Of a stretch of DNA of 64,000 bases, positions 41,081 through 50,482 are shown piece after piece (within the stretch, counting starts at the first letter, position 1; each line of letters starts with the position of its first letter). The stretch covers positions 28,815 to 92,814 of the forward strand of contig JAUIJD010000012.1 in the NCBI GenBank assembly GCA_030431475.1, in the 5' to 3' direction. This DNA is from Verrucomicrobiia bacterium. Lineage in GTDB: Bacteria; Verrucomicrobiota; Verrucomicrobiia; Verrucomicrobiales; Akkermansiaceae. The position numbers were made by a program, and so were the translations under genes. The notes below the pieces were generated by a model. The model worked only from the letters and a program-made list of their open reading frames with translations. It had not been told where the DNA came from and ran no database searches.

Positions 41081-42640
41081 TTATCGTAATAGATCCTCGA
41101 GCTCCAGGTCCGTGCGGAAATCGCGATCGGCGAGCCGTTGCTTCGCTGCCCGGTAGGTGGCCCGGGCGTCCATCCCGGACAGTGCTTCGCCGCCCAGCAC
41201 CTGCCGCAGGAGCTGACGCCACAACGCGAGGCGGAAGGACTGCATCCGGTCGGGATCAATCTCCCCGTGGAGGCGCTCAAACTCCGCCGTGCCCATCAGC
41301 GAACGACGCAGCGAGTCGGCCCTGACAGCTCCGGAGGCCATCTTCTCCTCCCACCGACGGGCTTCCTCCGGACGGGGCTCGCGGGCGAGCATCTCGAGGT
41401 AGGCCGCCCGCACCACCGCCGCCAGCTCATCCTCGCCGTAGGGATCGACGCGATAGCCATCGTCGCCGGTCGGCCCGTGATTGCATCGCAGCAGATGCTC
41501 AAGCCGCCCGTCCGCCGCCTTGAACTCGGGTTGAAGGCGGCTGCTTCCAATGGCCCCGGAATCGTAAAGAAAAGCCTCGGGCATCACCGGGCGCCGCTTT
41601 GGACCGAGTCCGTCCCCGAGTCCCGAGAACGTCGCCTCCGCCGTGTTTCCCTCGACCACGAAGCCGTCGATCCCGTGGGCCACGAAGCCGTAGCCGGCCG
41701 CGCGGCCGGTGAGACGATTGTTCCTCACGATGCCGCCGAAGAGCACCTTGTGGGCGCTGTGCGGCACCCACGGGGACGCCCCCATCGGCACGGCGATGTG
41801 GATCCGCCCGCCGAAGGCGTCGATCCAGTTCTCCTCGATCCGGGTGCCCTCGTAGGAATAGCCTCTCCCTTCGACCGCATAGTACTCGAGGGCATCGACC
41901 ATGTTGATGCCGCCCAGCGTCTCCCGCGAGATCGTGGCGACGACGTTCCCCCGGACCTTGGTGCCGGGGGCACCGAAGACGACGATCCCGACATCGGTCG
42001 CATCGATGACCAGGTTGTTCTCGATCAGGCTGCCCGCCGCCGCGCAGCTGATGCCGTCGCCCCAGCTGAAGGGCTTCTCGCCATCCGCCCGGCCGTTGCC
42101 GCGTGGGTCGGTGCCGGCGCCGAGGATGAGGTTGTCCCGCGCCACCAGTCCGCTGCCCTCTTCGTGGAGCTTCAAGGTCGACCACGTCCGTGCCGACATC
42201 AGCAGGCAACTTCTCACCGTCTGGCGCTTCGCCCCGGCGCCACCGAACCTGACCAGCGGCTCGCCCCGCCTCGGGTGCTCCGACGGCAGGTCGCAAAGCC
42301 GGGAGCGGTTGCCGTCGAGCACCACCCGCTCCAGCACGATGTCGTCCATCGCGTTGCCGTGGATGAGCTGCGGGTTGTCGGCATTCGAAAGGCGCAGCGT
42401 CGCGAACTCGTCGAGGCTCCCCGCGCCACGGGTGTGGATCGCCTGGCCGTCGGCCATGAAGCGCAGCGGCGCCGCCACTTCATAGACCCCGCCGGGTTCC
42501 AGCGCGAGGTCCTCCCCCCGATCGAGCACCGCCTGCAGGTTGTCTCCGGGCATCACTCGGCCCGCGCACGGAAGCATCGCCACCCCGCCGAGCACGACGA
42601 TGGCGAGCGTGAGGCGCCACGAATCCGAATGCCTGCCCAT
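41081..42640 (-). CDS. Secreted right-handed beta-helix protein with DUF4214
   Basis: A 519-residue exported protein. The signal peptide is MGRHSDSWRLTLAIVVLGGV; an upstream in-frame extension is not needed. A parallel beta-helix of pectate-lyase type fills the middle (GDGISCAAAGSLIENNLVID, VFGAPGTKVRGNVVATIS, FGGIVRNNRLTGRAAGYGF). The C-terminal about 110 residues (ELAAVVRAAYLEMLAREPRPEEARRW, VRADSLRRSLMGTAEF) match DUF4214, a domain often found on large exported proteins and glycosyltransferases. It may bind or cleave a polysaccharide; no catalytic residues are assigned. It follows the GH2 gene by 91 bases. Confidence 0.83.
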   Translation of the reverse strand: MGRHSDSWRLTLAIVVLGGVAMLPCAGRVMPGDNLQAVLDRGEDLALEPGGVYEVAAPLRFMADGQAIHTRGAGSLDEFATLRLSNADNPQLIHGNAMDDIVLERVVLDGNRSRLCDLPSEHPRRGEPLVRFGGAGAKRQTVRSCLLMSARTWSTLKLHEEGSGLVARDNLILGAGTDPRGNGRADGEKPFSWGDGISCAAAGSLIENNLVIDATDVGIVVFGAPGTKVRGNVVATISRETLGGINMVDALEYYAVEGRGYSYEGTRIEENWIDAFGGRIHIAVPMGASPWVPHSAHKVLFGGIVRNNRLTGRAAGYGFVAHGIDGFVVEGNTAEATFSGLGDGLGPKRRPVMPEAFLYDSGAIGSSRLQPEFKAADGRLEHLLRCNHGPTGDDGYRVDPYGEDELAAVVRAAYLEMLAREPRPEEARRWEEKMASGAVRADSLRRSLMGTAEFERLHGEIDPDRMQSFRLALWRQLLRQVLGGEALSGMDARATYRAAKQRLADRDFRTDLELEDLLR

Positions 42641-42731
42641 CCCGGCAACAAACGGCGACGCGGTCCTTCCCCTATCACTCCGGCACCCCCGCTGGAACGA
42701 ATGGGAGAAGGGTGGCTCGATCCCCTCCTCC

Positions 42732-45563
42732 CTACCGGGTCTCGACCTTGAGCATGCCACTCTCCAGCCCGTCGCCAGTCACCTTCAGACGAATCGTTCC
42801 CGCCTCCCCCCGGGGCCGCAGCACCACCAGGCAGCGGCCTTCATACGACTCCCGCAGCGGACCCTGGAAGCTCGCCGGTTCGTTCGGCACGGCACTGGCG
42901 TGGCCCGCCAACTCCCCCGCTCCCGTGACCTCGAGGCGCAGCGGCAGCTTGGCATCGGGCACCCGGCGGCCCTCGGCATCGACGACCTCGACGGTGACGT
43001 AGGCGAGGTCGCCGCGATCGGCCCGGATCGTCCCGCGGTCCGCGGTCAAGCGGATCGCCGCGGGTTCGCCGACCGTCGAAAGCGTGGTTTCCCCGATCAC
43101 CTTGCCCTTCTCCAAGGCGATCGCCTTCAACTCACCCGGCGCATAAGGCAGCTCGAAGATCGCGGTCAGCTTCGTCGCGTCGGACACCGGCTTCTCGCCG
43201 ACCACCTCACCGTTCAGCTCGAGGCGCACCGCGTCGCCGCCGGCATAAACCGCGACCAGCCGCTTCTCCCCCTCGCGCCCCCTCCACGACTCGTTCTCCT
43301 TCGGCCATCCCCACCAGCTCAGCACCTCGTGCATCCCCGGAGGCATCGGCTCGCGCACGAACATCGCGACCTCCCGCTCGTCCCAGACGATGTCGCGGTA
43401 GAATGATTGGGGCTTCTTGAAACCGCAGAGGTCGAGGTCGCCACACCACGCATTGACCCACGGCCACGACATGAAGAAGGGATTCGGCTGGTCGTTGCGC
43501 ACGCTGTGGGCGAGCCCGGCCTCGCCGAGGTAGTCCATCGCGGTCCACACGAAGTCGCCGATCACATACGGCTTCTCCTCGACATGACGCCAGTACTCGA
43601 GGGTGTCCTTCGGAAAGGACTCGGAGCCATACATGATCCGCTCGGGGAAACGCTCGTGGTCCTTGGCGTAGTCGCCGGGGAGGTAGTTGTAGCCGCCAAT
43701 GTCGAGAGGCTCGAACCCCGACCCGGTGTTCTCGTTGGCGTAGTTGCACAGCCCCTGGGTGACGAAGCGCGTGGTGTCGTGCCTGAGCACCTCCTCGCGC
43801 AGCGCCTTGCCGGTCTGCTTGTCGCGGTACTGCTCGGGGATCTCGTTGCCGATCGACCACATGATGACCGACGGATGGTTGCGGTCGCGCCGCACCATCG
43901 CCGCCACGTCCGTGCGCCACCACTCGTCGAAGAAGCGCTGGTAGCCCTGGTGGTTGTTCTCCTTCACCTCTCGCCACTGGTCGAAAGCCTCGTTGATCAC
44001 CAGCATCCCGAGCCGGTCGCAGGCGTCGAGCAGTGCCGTCGAGGGCGGATTGTGGGCCGAGCGGATCGCGTTGTACCCGTTGGCCTTGAGCAGCTCGATC
44101 TTGCGCTCTTCCGCGCGTTCGATCGCCGCGGCGCCGAGCGGGCCGTTGTCGTGGTGAATGCAGCCGCCCTTGAGGAGCAGCGGCTCCCCATTGAGCCGGA
44201 AGCCGCGCTTCGCATCGGCCTCGAGGCTCCGGATGCCGAAACTCGCCGTGGCAATATCCACCACCTCGCCGCCGACCACGATCTCGACCTCGATGCGATG
44301 TAGCACCGGCGCATCGACCGACCACAGCCGCGGCCGCTCGATGACCAAGGTCTGCTCGTCGATCCGGGTCTCCCCCGCCGGGATCGTCAGCGTGCCCTTC
44401 GAACTCGCCCGCGCCTTGCCGGCGTCATCAAAGACGGTGACCCGCAGACCGGCTGTGACCTCCTCGTCCCGCTCGTTTTCAACCTCGGTCGAGACTTTCA
44501 CCGTCGCCCGTTCCTCCGACACCTCCGGCGTGGTCACAAACAAGCCCCAGGTCGGCACGTGGAGCGGGTCGGTCACCTGCAGCGTCACCTCGCGGTAGAT
44601 CCCCGAGCCGGAATACCAGCGACTGTTGCGGCCCTCGTTGCGGACCTTCACCGCAAGCACGTTCTCGCCCGGCCGGAGGTGCGGCGTCAGCTCGAATTCG
44701 AATCCCGTGTAGCCGTGGGGGTGCTCGCCGAGGCGGTGGCCGTTCAGCCAGACCTCGGCGTTCATGTAAACGCCGTCGAAGACCACCGAGACGCGCTTGC
44801 CGGCCTCCGGGCGCGGGAAGGATTTCCGGTACCAGCCGATGCCGCCGATGGTAAACGCGGTAAAATGCCGGTTCGACGCCTCGTCCGGGTCGAAAGGACC
44901 GACTCGCTCGGACTTGGTGCCCGCCGCGTGGATGCCGCCGTTGTTGGCACCGTCGAAGACGCGCACCGCAATGGTGATCGCGCCGTCCTCCACCAGCGAC
45001 GCCGGCACCGGATAGCGCCGCTGCTCCTCGTCCGCCCAGCGGTAATTCGGCGGAAAGCTCCCGGTGCCGCCCACCCGCTGGCCGTTGACGAAGGTCTCGT
45101 CGACATCGTCGATCTTGCCGAGCAGCAGCACGAAGTCCTTTCCCCGGAGCTCCTCCGGCAGCTCGATCCGACGCCGGAACCAGCCATAGACGTTGTCCTC
45201 CTTCGACTGACCGTGATCCTCCCAGATCGACGGCAGCGTCACCGCCCGCCAGTCCGAATCGTCGAGATCCGCCGCCTTCCACGCCGCCTCGTCGCCCGCC
45301 CGGAACCGCCACTCGCCCGTGACTGCATCCAGCTCGTGCCCGTCCTCCTTCGCCGGCAGGTCCTCGATGCTCCAGTCGTGCGGCACATCCAGCGTCCGCC
45401 ATTCCGAGTCGTCGAAACCCACCTCCTCCGCCCCAGGCACGTCGCCGCGGTGAAACTGCCAGTCGGCGTTGAAGTCACGGGAACGTCCCGGCTCGGCCCC
45501 GGACAAACCGACGGCGAGGACGGCCGGGAGAGTGAGGATCGCAGAAATCTGGATGAGGTTCAT
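42732..45563 (-). CDS. Secreted GH2 beta-galactosidase-like enzyme
   Basis: A 943-residue family GH2 enzyme with a signal peptide (MNLIQISAILTLPAVLAVGL). The sugar-binding domain begins FNADWQFHRGDVPG and continues as DVPHDWSIED; an extra jelly-roll segment of about 170 residues (about 75-250, GWFRRRIELPEEL, ETFVNGQRVG) is inserted before the usual GGIGWYRKSF. Then follow the Ig-like domain and TIM barrel with the acid/base WSIGNEIPEQY and the nucleophile region YGSESFP. A C-terminal Ig-like domain ends the protein. It would cleave beta-galactosides, or sulfated ones, outside the cytoplasm; sugar specificity is inferred. Confidence 0.93.
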   Translation of the reverse strand: MNLIQISAILTLPAVLAVGLSGAEPGRSRDFNADWQFHRGDVPGAEEVGFDDSEWRTLDVPHDWSIEDLPAKEDGHELDAVTGEWRFRAGDEAAWKAADLDDSDWRAVTLPSIWEDHGQSKEDNVYGWFRRRIELPEELRGKDFVLLLGKIDDVDETFVNGQRVGGTGSFPPNYRWADEEQRRYPVPASLVEDGAITIAVRVFDGANNGGIHAAGTKSERVGPFDPDEASNRHFTAFTIGGIGWYRKSFPRPEAGKRVSVVFDGVYMNAEVWLNGHRLGEHPHGYTGFEFELTPHLRPGENVLAVKVRNEGRNSRWYSGSGIYREVTLQVTDPLHVPTWGLFVTTPEVSEERATVKVSTEVENERDEEVTAGLRVTVFDDAGKARASSKGTLTIPAGETRIDEQTLVIERPRLWSVDAPVLHRIEVEIVVGGEVVDIATASFGIRSLEADAKRGFRLNGEPLLLKGGCIHHDNGPLGAAAIERAEERKIELLKANGYNAIRSAHNPPSTALLDACDRLGMLVINEAFDQWREVKENNHQGYQRFFDEWWRTDVAAMVRRDRNHPSVIMWSIGNEIPEQYRDKQTGKALREEVLRHDTTRFVTQGLCNYANENTGSGFEPLDIGGYNYLPGDYAKDHERFPERIMYGSESFPKDTLEYWRHVEEKPYVIGDFVWTAMDYLGEAGLAHSVRNDQPNPFFMSWPWVNAWCGDLDLCGFKKPQSFYRDIVWDEREVAMFVREPMPPGMHEVLSWWGWPKENESWRGREGEKRLVAVYAGGDAVRLELNGEVVGEKPVSDATKLTAIFELPYAPGELKAIALEKGKVIGETTLSTVGEPAAIRLTADRGTIRADRGDLAYVTVEVVDAEGRRVPDAKLPLRLEVTGAGELAGHASAVPNEPASFQGPLRESYEGRCLVVLRPRGEAGTIRLKVTGDGLESGMLKVETR

Positions 45564-45676
45564 GGTCAAGTGCTCGGCTCCTCCAGACAATCACACCCGG
45601 AGGTCCCAACCATAGGAGCGTGATCGAGGCGGGAAATCCGACACGTGGGCCACTCGTATGAAGGCGTGGTGGAGCG

Positions 45677-45759
45677 GTGGCTGCGGCGGCCCGCCGCAGG
45701 CCGTGCCGGTGGCGGCCCGCCACCATCTTCGCCACCTCGTCCGGATCCGCGGCAGCCAC
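45677..45759. repeat. Palindromic repeat unit with GTGGCTGC/GCAGCCAC ends
   Basis: This 83-base unit starts GTGGCTGCGGCGGCCCGCC and ends GCGGCAGCCAC, so its outer 8 bases are inverted repeats, and it contains two internal hairpins (GCGGC/GCCGC and GGTGGCGG/CCGCCACC-like). A longer copy lies at 51905-52013. It sits between the GH2 start and the metalloprotease stop. Confidence 0.7.
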
Positions 45760-45788
45760 ACGACGCGCTCCAGGCCGCCGCCAACCCG

Positions 45789-48700
45789 TCAGGGCCGCTC
45801 CACTTCCACCCGCAGGAACAGCCTCTCCTCCACGCCCGCCGGACGGGTGAAGCGGCGCTTCTCGACCCCATCGACCGTCTCCAGCAGCACGTCGGTGCCC
45901 GATGCGGGATCCCAAGGTGGCGACAAGCTGGTCGATTCCTTGACGACGAAAATGAGGTCCGCCGCATCGACCGCCTTGCGATAGACAATGCTCAGCAACC
46001 CGGCTCCCTCGTCGATCGTCGGCAGGAGATCGTGCTCGGCGACGTTCGGATCGCCCCCGAAGGCACGCTCCAACAAGTTGCCCAGGCCGTCCTTGTCGCC
46101 GTCGATCTCGTCGCCCGCCACCGCCGGATTGTTCCAGTCGGCCCCGAAGTGAGCCTGTTGCCAGAACTCGTGCGGGGTGTAGGGAACAAAGTCCAGCGTC
46201 ACCGAGGTCGCGTCGTGGACCAGCGAAAACACCCCGTAGTCGGACGGCGACAGCCCCCCGGGATCGTCGCCCAGGCTGCCGAGCTGGAAGCTTCCCGAAA
46301 GGCTGCCGGCGGTCAGCAAGGTCCACTGACGAGGCTGGGTCCAGAAGGCGTCGCCGAGCGCGACCGTGCTTCCGTCGGCGTCGAAAACCACATCCACCAC
46401 CGCACCTGCGGTGATCGTGACCGCCCCGGAGGCGTTCACCTGGTCGAAGCTTCCCGGCGAGGTGCTGTTGGCGACGAGCTCCCACTCGAGGTGGGATGCG
46501 GCGCCGTAGCCGAGCGTGCCGCCGAAGCTCTGGGTCCCGGCACTGGCGCCGGGTCGATGGGTGCCGTTGACCGTGGTCGGTCCGGCGATCGATCCGCTGC
46601 CACCGAGCGTGGCGGCAGCGGCCACGGTGACGATCGTGTTTCCTAGCGACCCGTTCACCAGCGTGGTGCCGGCGTCAAAATCCGACGGGCCGGTGTAGGT
46701 GTGGGTGCCGGTGAGCACGAGCGTGCCGGTGCCGTTGCTCTTCACGAGCGCGCAAGGGCCCTCGTTGGTGAGGTCGGTGACGGCCCCGCTGAAGGTCAGG
46801 GTCTTGCCAGCGGAGACGTCGATGGAGTTCGAAGTTCCCAATCCGACATTCGGCGCGCTGACGACGGAGTCCTCCGTAACGAGAAGCTTCGCGCCGCCGA
46901 CCCGTTTGAAATTCCATGAGCCCCATGCGTTGCTGGCGAATCCCGCGAGCGTCCCGCCGTTCAGGGTCACGCTGCCGACGTTGACATCGGTGCCGGCGGC
47001 ATCGGTGGTGAGCGTGCCACCGGCATTCACCGTGATCGGCCTGGCCTGGGTGCCGTCCCAGCCGAAGAGCCCGTTCGGCCCGGCCCTCAAGGTGCCGCCA
47101 GGGTTCACCGTGATGCCGCTGACCTGGCTGAACGCGCGGTCGGTGGCGGCGTTGCCGGGGTTGGCGTAAAGCGTGCCTCCGCTGACGGACACCGCACCGG
47201 TGAGGGTGTTCGCCGCCGTCAGGGTCAGCGTTCCGCTCCCGCCCTTCTGCAGCGCGCCGCTCCCGGAGATCACTCCGCTCAGGATCTGGTCGGAACTGGT
47301 GGCGATGCTCAGCGTGCCGTTGTTGGTGATCGGCATGAAATGGTCGCCGTTGTTGATCCGGCCGGCGCCGTTCACCGCGAGCGTTCCGGCGTTGATGACG
47401 ATCTCGTTGGTTGCCGAGTTGTTCGGGTGGGTGAAGGCCAGCGTCCCGGCGTTGTCCTTGATCAACAGACCCGACACCGGATTCGGATAGAGCGGTGCGG
47501 TGGGGATTCCATTGCCGGAGGAGGGGCTGGAAACGGGCACCGCGAGCGTCAGCGTCGTGCCGCCCGGCACGTCGAAAATGCCCGCGCTGGCCCCGATCCG
47601 GAGGCCGCGGTTGGCATCGTCGATGGTGACGTTGCCGGTGTTCGAGAGCACGCCGCGGTTCAGCTCGAGTTGGTCGGCGGTGAAGCTGGCGGGATTGGCA
47701 CCGAGGCGGGCTTCCGAGTCGATCCGCAGGCGGCTGAAGCGACCGTCGCCGACCACGGCTCGGCCGGTGAAGCCGCTGTTGCTGCCGGAAAGGGTGACCC
47801 AGTTGTCGGTGAAAAGCAGCTCACCGGTGCCGCCGAGATCGGCGCTCAGGTTGATCTCGCCGCCCTGGGCACGAATCTGGCTGTCGTTCTCGACGGTGAG
47901 GTTTCCGGCGACCGTCAGCGTGCGGAACTCATACAGACCAAGGTTGACCACCGCGGCACCATTCAACTTGAAATCGTTGATGGTGAGGGCGCTGTCCGCC
48001 CAGTTGTTCCACAGCATCGCGCCGCCGGAGAGCCGCAGGGAATCCCCGGCAAAGGTGTGCGAACCTCCATCGCGCGGGGTCCACAACGTGTGCCCATAGG
48101 TTTCGTAGTCGTTCCCGGCGGAGGGGGTCAGGCCGTTGCTCCACGTTCCGGCGGTCGCGAAGGAATTGGCGCCCCAGCCATTGGCCGGGTCGGAGGCGGT
48201 CATGGTGACTGCCGGCGCGCTCACGAAGTTCGGGCCGAGAAGGTAGTTGGCCTGGATCTGGTCGCGGGTCATCGCCACATCACTGAGACGCACTTCGGCG
48301 TACTCACAGTGACCGAGATCGTCACTCGCCCACCACGCGGACCGGCCGAGCCACGCGCTGGTGTCGGGAAAGGACGAGAGATTGTATCCGACGTCCAGGC
48401 GGGCGACGATTTCACCATCGCGGTAGTGGAACCAAGTGCCGCCACCGCCGCCGTTGTCTTGGAAAGTGACGACGTAGTGGTGCGGCATCCCGGGCACGGT
48501 CGGCAGTGCGCTCTCGATGAGCTTCGAGGTTCCCGCGACATTGGACTCGAAGCGTTGGGTGTTCAGGTCGGTGCCGACGGAGGAGGCGACCATCAGGTAA
48601 TTGGCGTTCGTTCCGTCGTTGAGGTCGAGGATCCGCGCCCAGTTGCGGGCGGAGAGGGGCGTCGCCCAGACCTCCAGGGTGAGGTTGGTGTAGGCGTCGG

Positions 48701-49610
48701 TCAGGCCGGCCGGGAGATCGAGATAGGCCGCACCGCTGCCCGGTGCTCCGCCCGGCAAGGTGATGCCTTCCCCGCTGTAGCTCGCGCCCGCACCGACCAC
48801 CGTCACGGACGCACTGCCGCCGATGCTGTCGAGGATGGTGGTGCCGTTCGGCGCACTGCCGGCGGGCTGGTCGAATCGCCAGCGACGGACCACGTTCCCG
48901 AGGTTCGGGGCCACGGTGACCCGGGAGTTGCGGTCGGCCACCTCCTGGGCGATGACGCTGAGATGGTAGGCGGCGTCACCTCCCTGCTGCGCGCCGCCGA
49001 GACAACTCCCCTCCCCGAGCAGCTTCACACCATTCAGCCGAAGGTTGGGATTCGAATAATAACCCTGCGAGCCTCCGCCGCAGTAGTTGTGCATCATGAT
49101 CGTCTTGGGATCGGCGCGGCCGACCTCGTGGGCGAGGCCGTAGTTGTGGCCACCCGTTTCGTGGGCGACGACATTGCCCCAGAAGCTGTTCGGTTGATAC
49201 GCGGCGTAGCGCCCGGGTTGCTGGGCGACACCCGAATACTGCGGGTCCGAGCTCTGACAGATGAAGGCAACGAGGTCGGCGCCGCGGGCGTCGGCGGCGG
49301 CGGTCACATCATCGAGTTCCCCGTCGCCGGGATTCGCCATCCATCCGACGTAGCCACCGAGCGTCGAGCGACTCTGTTGCCACCAGGTCTTGTGGTAGCC
49401 GCAGATCCGCATGCGGGCCGGCGAGCCGCTCCGCTCGCTGATCAGGTTCGCGGCGGCGACCGCATTCAGGGCGAGGACCTCGGCATTGGCATCGCCGCCG
49501 ACGCTGTCCGAGTGGGTGTTGTCATATGCCACCAGCAGGTCGGCTTCCGCCGCGCCCCGGACAAAGTTCGAGAGCCCGATCAGCCCGATGAGAAGGAAAA
49601 TCAACCGCAT
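45789..49610 (-). CDS. Secreted metzincin-like protease with LamG and beta-strand repeats
   Basis: A 1273-residue exported protein. After a signal peptide (MRLIFLLIGLIGLSNFVRGA) comes a reprolysin-like domain (about 25-230) with the zinc motif VVAHETGGHNYGLAHEVG: it has one more residue than HEXXH (HEXXXH) but keeps the HxxGxxH part. Next is a LamG domain (about 245-460), then a long region of autotransporter-associated beta-strand repeats (GTLTLTAANTLTGAVSVSGGT, GTLVLTGTHTYTGPSDFDAG), and a C-terminal tail with EIDGDKDGLGNLLERAFGGDP. Likely a surface protease or adhesin. It starts 5 bases after a gene encoding a putative separate prodomain. Confidence 0.86.
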   Translation of the reverse strand: MRLIFLLIGLIGLSNFVRGAAEADLLVAYDNTHSDSVGGDANAEVLALNAVAAANLISERSGSPARMRICGYHKTWWQQSRSTLGGYVGWMANPGDGELDDVTAAADARGADLVAFICQSSDPQYSGVAQQPGRYAAYQPNSFWGNVVAHETGGHNYGLAHEVGRADPKTIMMHNYCGGGSQGYYSNPNLRLNGVKLLGEGSCLGGAQQGGDAAYHLSVIAQEVADRNSRVTVAPNLGNVVRRWRFDQPAGSAPNGTTILDSIGGSASVTVVGAGASYSGEGITLPGGAPGSGAAYLDLPAGLTDAYTNLTLEVWATPLSARNWARILDLNDGTNANYLMVASSVGTDLNTQRFESNVAGTSKLIESALPTVPGMPHHYVVTFQDNGGGGGTWFHYRDGEIVARLDVGYNLSSFPDTSAWLGRSAWWASDDLGHCEYAEVRLSDVAMTRDQIQANYLLGPNFVSAPAVTMTASDPANGWGANSFATAGTWSNGLTPSAGNDYETYGHTLWTPRDGGSHTFAGDSLRLSGGAMLWNNWADSALTINDFKLNGAAVVNLGLYEFRTLTVAGNLTVENDSQIRAQGGEINLSADLGGTGELLFTDNWVTLSGSNSGFTGRAVVGDGRFSRLRIDSEARLGANPASFTADQLELNRGVLSNTGNVTIDDANRGLRIGASAGIFDVPGGTTLTLAVPVSSPSSGNGIPTAPLYPNPVSGLLIKDNAGTLAFTHPNNSATNEIVINAGTLAVNGAGRINNGDHFMPITNNGTLSIATSSDQILSGVISGSGALQKGGSGTLTLTAANTLTGAVSVSGGTLYANPGNAATDRAFSQVSGITVNPGGTLRAGPNGLFGWDGTQARPITVNAGGTLTTDAAGTDVNVGSVTLNGGTLAGFASNAWGSWNFKRVGGAKLLVTEDSVVSAPNVGLGTSNSIDVSAGKTLTFSGAVTDLTNEGPCALVKSNGTGTLVLTGTHTYTGPSDFDAGTTLVNGSLGNTIVTVAAAATLGGSGSIAGPTTVNGTHRPGASAGTQSFGGTLGYGAASHLEWELVANSTSPGSFDQVNASGAVTITAGAVVDVVFDADGSTVALGDAFWTQPRQWTLLTAGSLSGSFQLGSLGDDPGGLSPSDYGVFSLVHDATSVTLDFVPYTPHEFWQQAHFGADWNNPAVAGDEIDGDKDGLGNLLERAFGGDPNVAEHDLLPTIDEGAGLLSIVYRKAVDAADLIFVVKESTSLSPPWDPASGTDVLLETVDGVEKRRFTRPAGVEERLFLRVEVERP

Positions 49611-49615
49611 GGCTT

Positions 49616-50320
49616 TCAGTGATTGGGGTTGCCGCATGTGCCTTGAATGTAGGTTTGCGGGTCGATGGACTTGACGATGACCTCTCCGGGCTCGCGGGGA
49701 TCGGCCTGGAGGTAGAGACGATCGTCCGGCGAGATGACCGTGAAGGCCTCGCGGCCGCCCTTGAAGGCGAGCGAGACCTGGGAGTTCGGTTTCCCCGCCA
49801 GATGTCCGGTGAAGCTCCCGGTCTGTCCCGACGGGGCGAGATCGGCCCGCTCGATGACAAACTCGAGCTCCCGACCATCAAGCCCGGGAAGCGTGAGCTG
49901 ACGCACCGCCTCGCCCCTGGCCATCGCTCGCTGAACGGCCGCTGCAGCGGTTTCGTTCCGATACACGAGCTGACGACGGTGAATCCGGTCGTTCTCCTCG
50001 ATCATGCGAAGAGCCTCTTCCGGATTGTGCGCGATTTGCTCGATCACGTGGAGCTCAGAGGCGTCGCCCGCCGTCCATTCGTGGCTGCCAGTGGCCATCG
50101 ATACAGGAAGCGGCCGCGCTCCGGCCACCTCTTGAAACGGCGACCGGGACGGGGTCGTGGACGCTCCTTTGGGCGGAATCACCTGAACAGGATCGGCAGG
50201 AGGGAGAACTTCTCCTCGTTCACGCTCCCGCAGCATGGCCCCCACGATGGCCGCGGCAAGTAGGGACAAGGAAACGGCCCCGGCTGCGAAGCGCAGGGAA
50301 TCTCTGGTGGGTTTTTTCAT
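49616..50320 (-). CDS. Putative separately encoded prodomain of the adjacent protease
   Basis: A 234-residue protein with an N-terminal signal anchor (FAAGAVSLSLLAAAIVGAML). The C-terminal half (LPGLDGRELEFVIERADLAP, GSFTGHLAGKPNSQVSLAFK, GREAFTVISPDDRLYLQADP) resembles the N-terminal propeptide of M12B/reprolysin-type metalloproteases, and it ends in TCGNPNH, a cysteine placed like a zinc-blocking switch. The protease gene follows after 5 bases and has no prodomain of its own. A role as a chaperone or inhibitor acting in trans is inferred. ATG at 50320. Confidence 0.7.
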   Translation of the reverse strand: MKKPTRDSLRFAAGAVSLSLLAAAIVGAMLRERERGEVLPPADPVQVIPPKGASTTPSRSPFQEVAGARPLPVSMATGSHEWTAGDASELHVIEQIAHNPEEALRMIEENDRIHRRQLVYRNETAAAAVQRAMARGEAVRQLTLPGLDGRELEFVIERADLAPSGQTGSFTGHLAGKPNSQVSLAFKGGREAFTVISPDDRLYLQADPREPGEVIVKSIDPQTYIQGTCGNPNH

Positions 50321-50482
50321 CAAGTCTCTTAGAATAAGCGGGGAACCACGAAATCCAACGCGGTTTCTTCAAATTCTCGGACGGTCATCTGCGTGTTTCC
50401 ACCCGGAAACGCGTGATTCACGCCTGCAACCCGACAAATTTTCTCAGGGCCAAGGATTCCGTGGTCGAGAGGGGGAAACGCG

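Noticed and set aside
45789..49610. Repetitive DNA inside the protease gene as a possible CRISPR or tandem array.
   Set aside because: The repeats are degenerate protein-level beta-strand repeats (GTL/GGT patterns) with no fixed unit length or identical DNA repeats.
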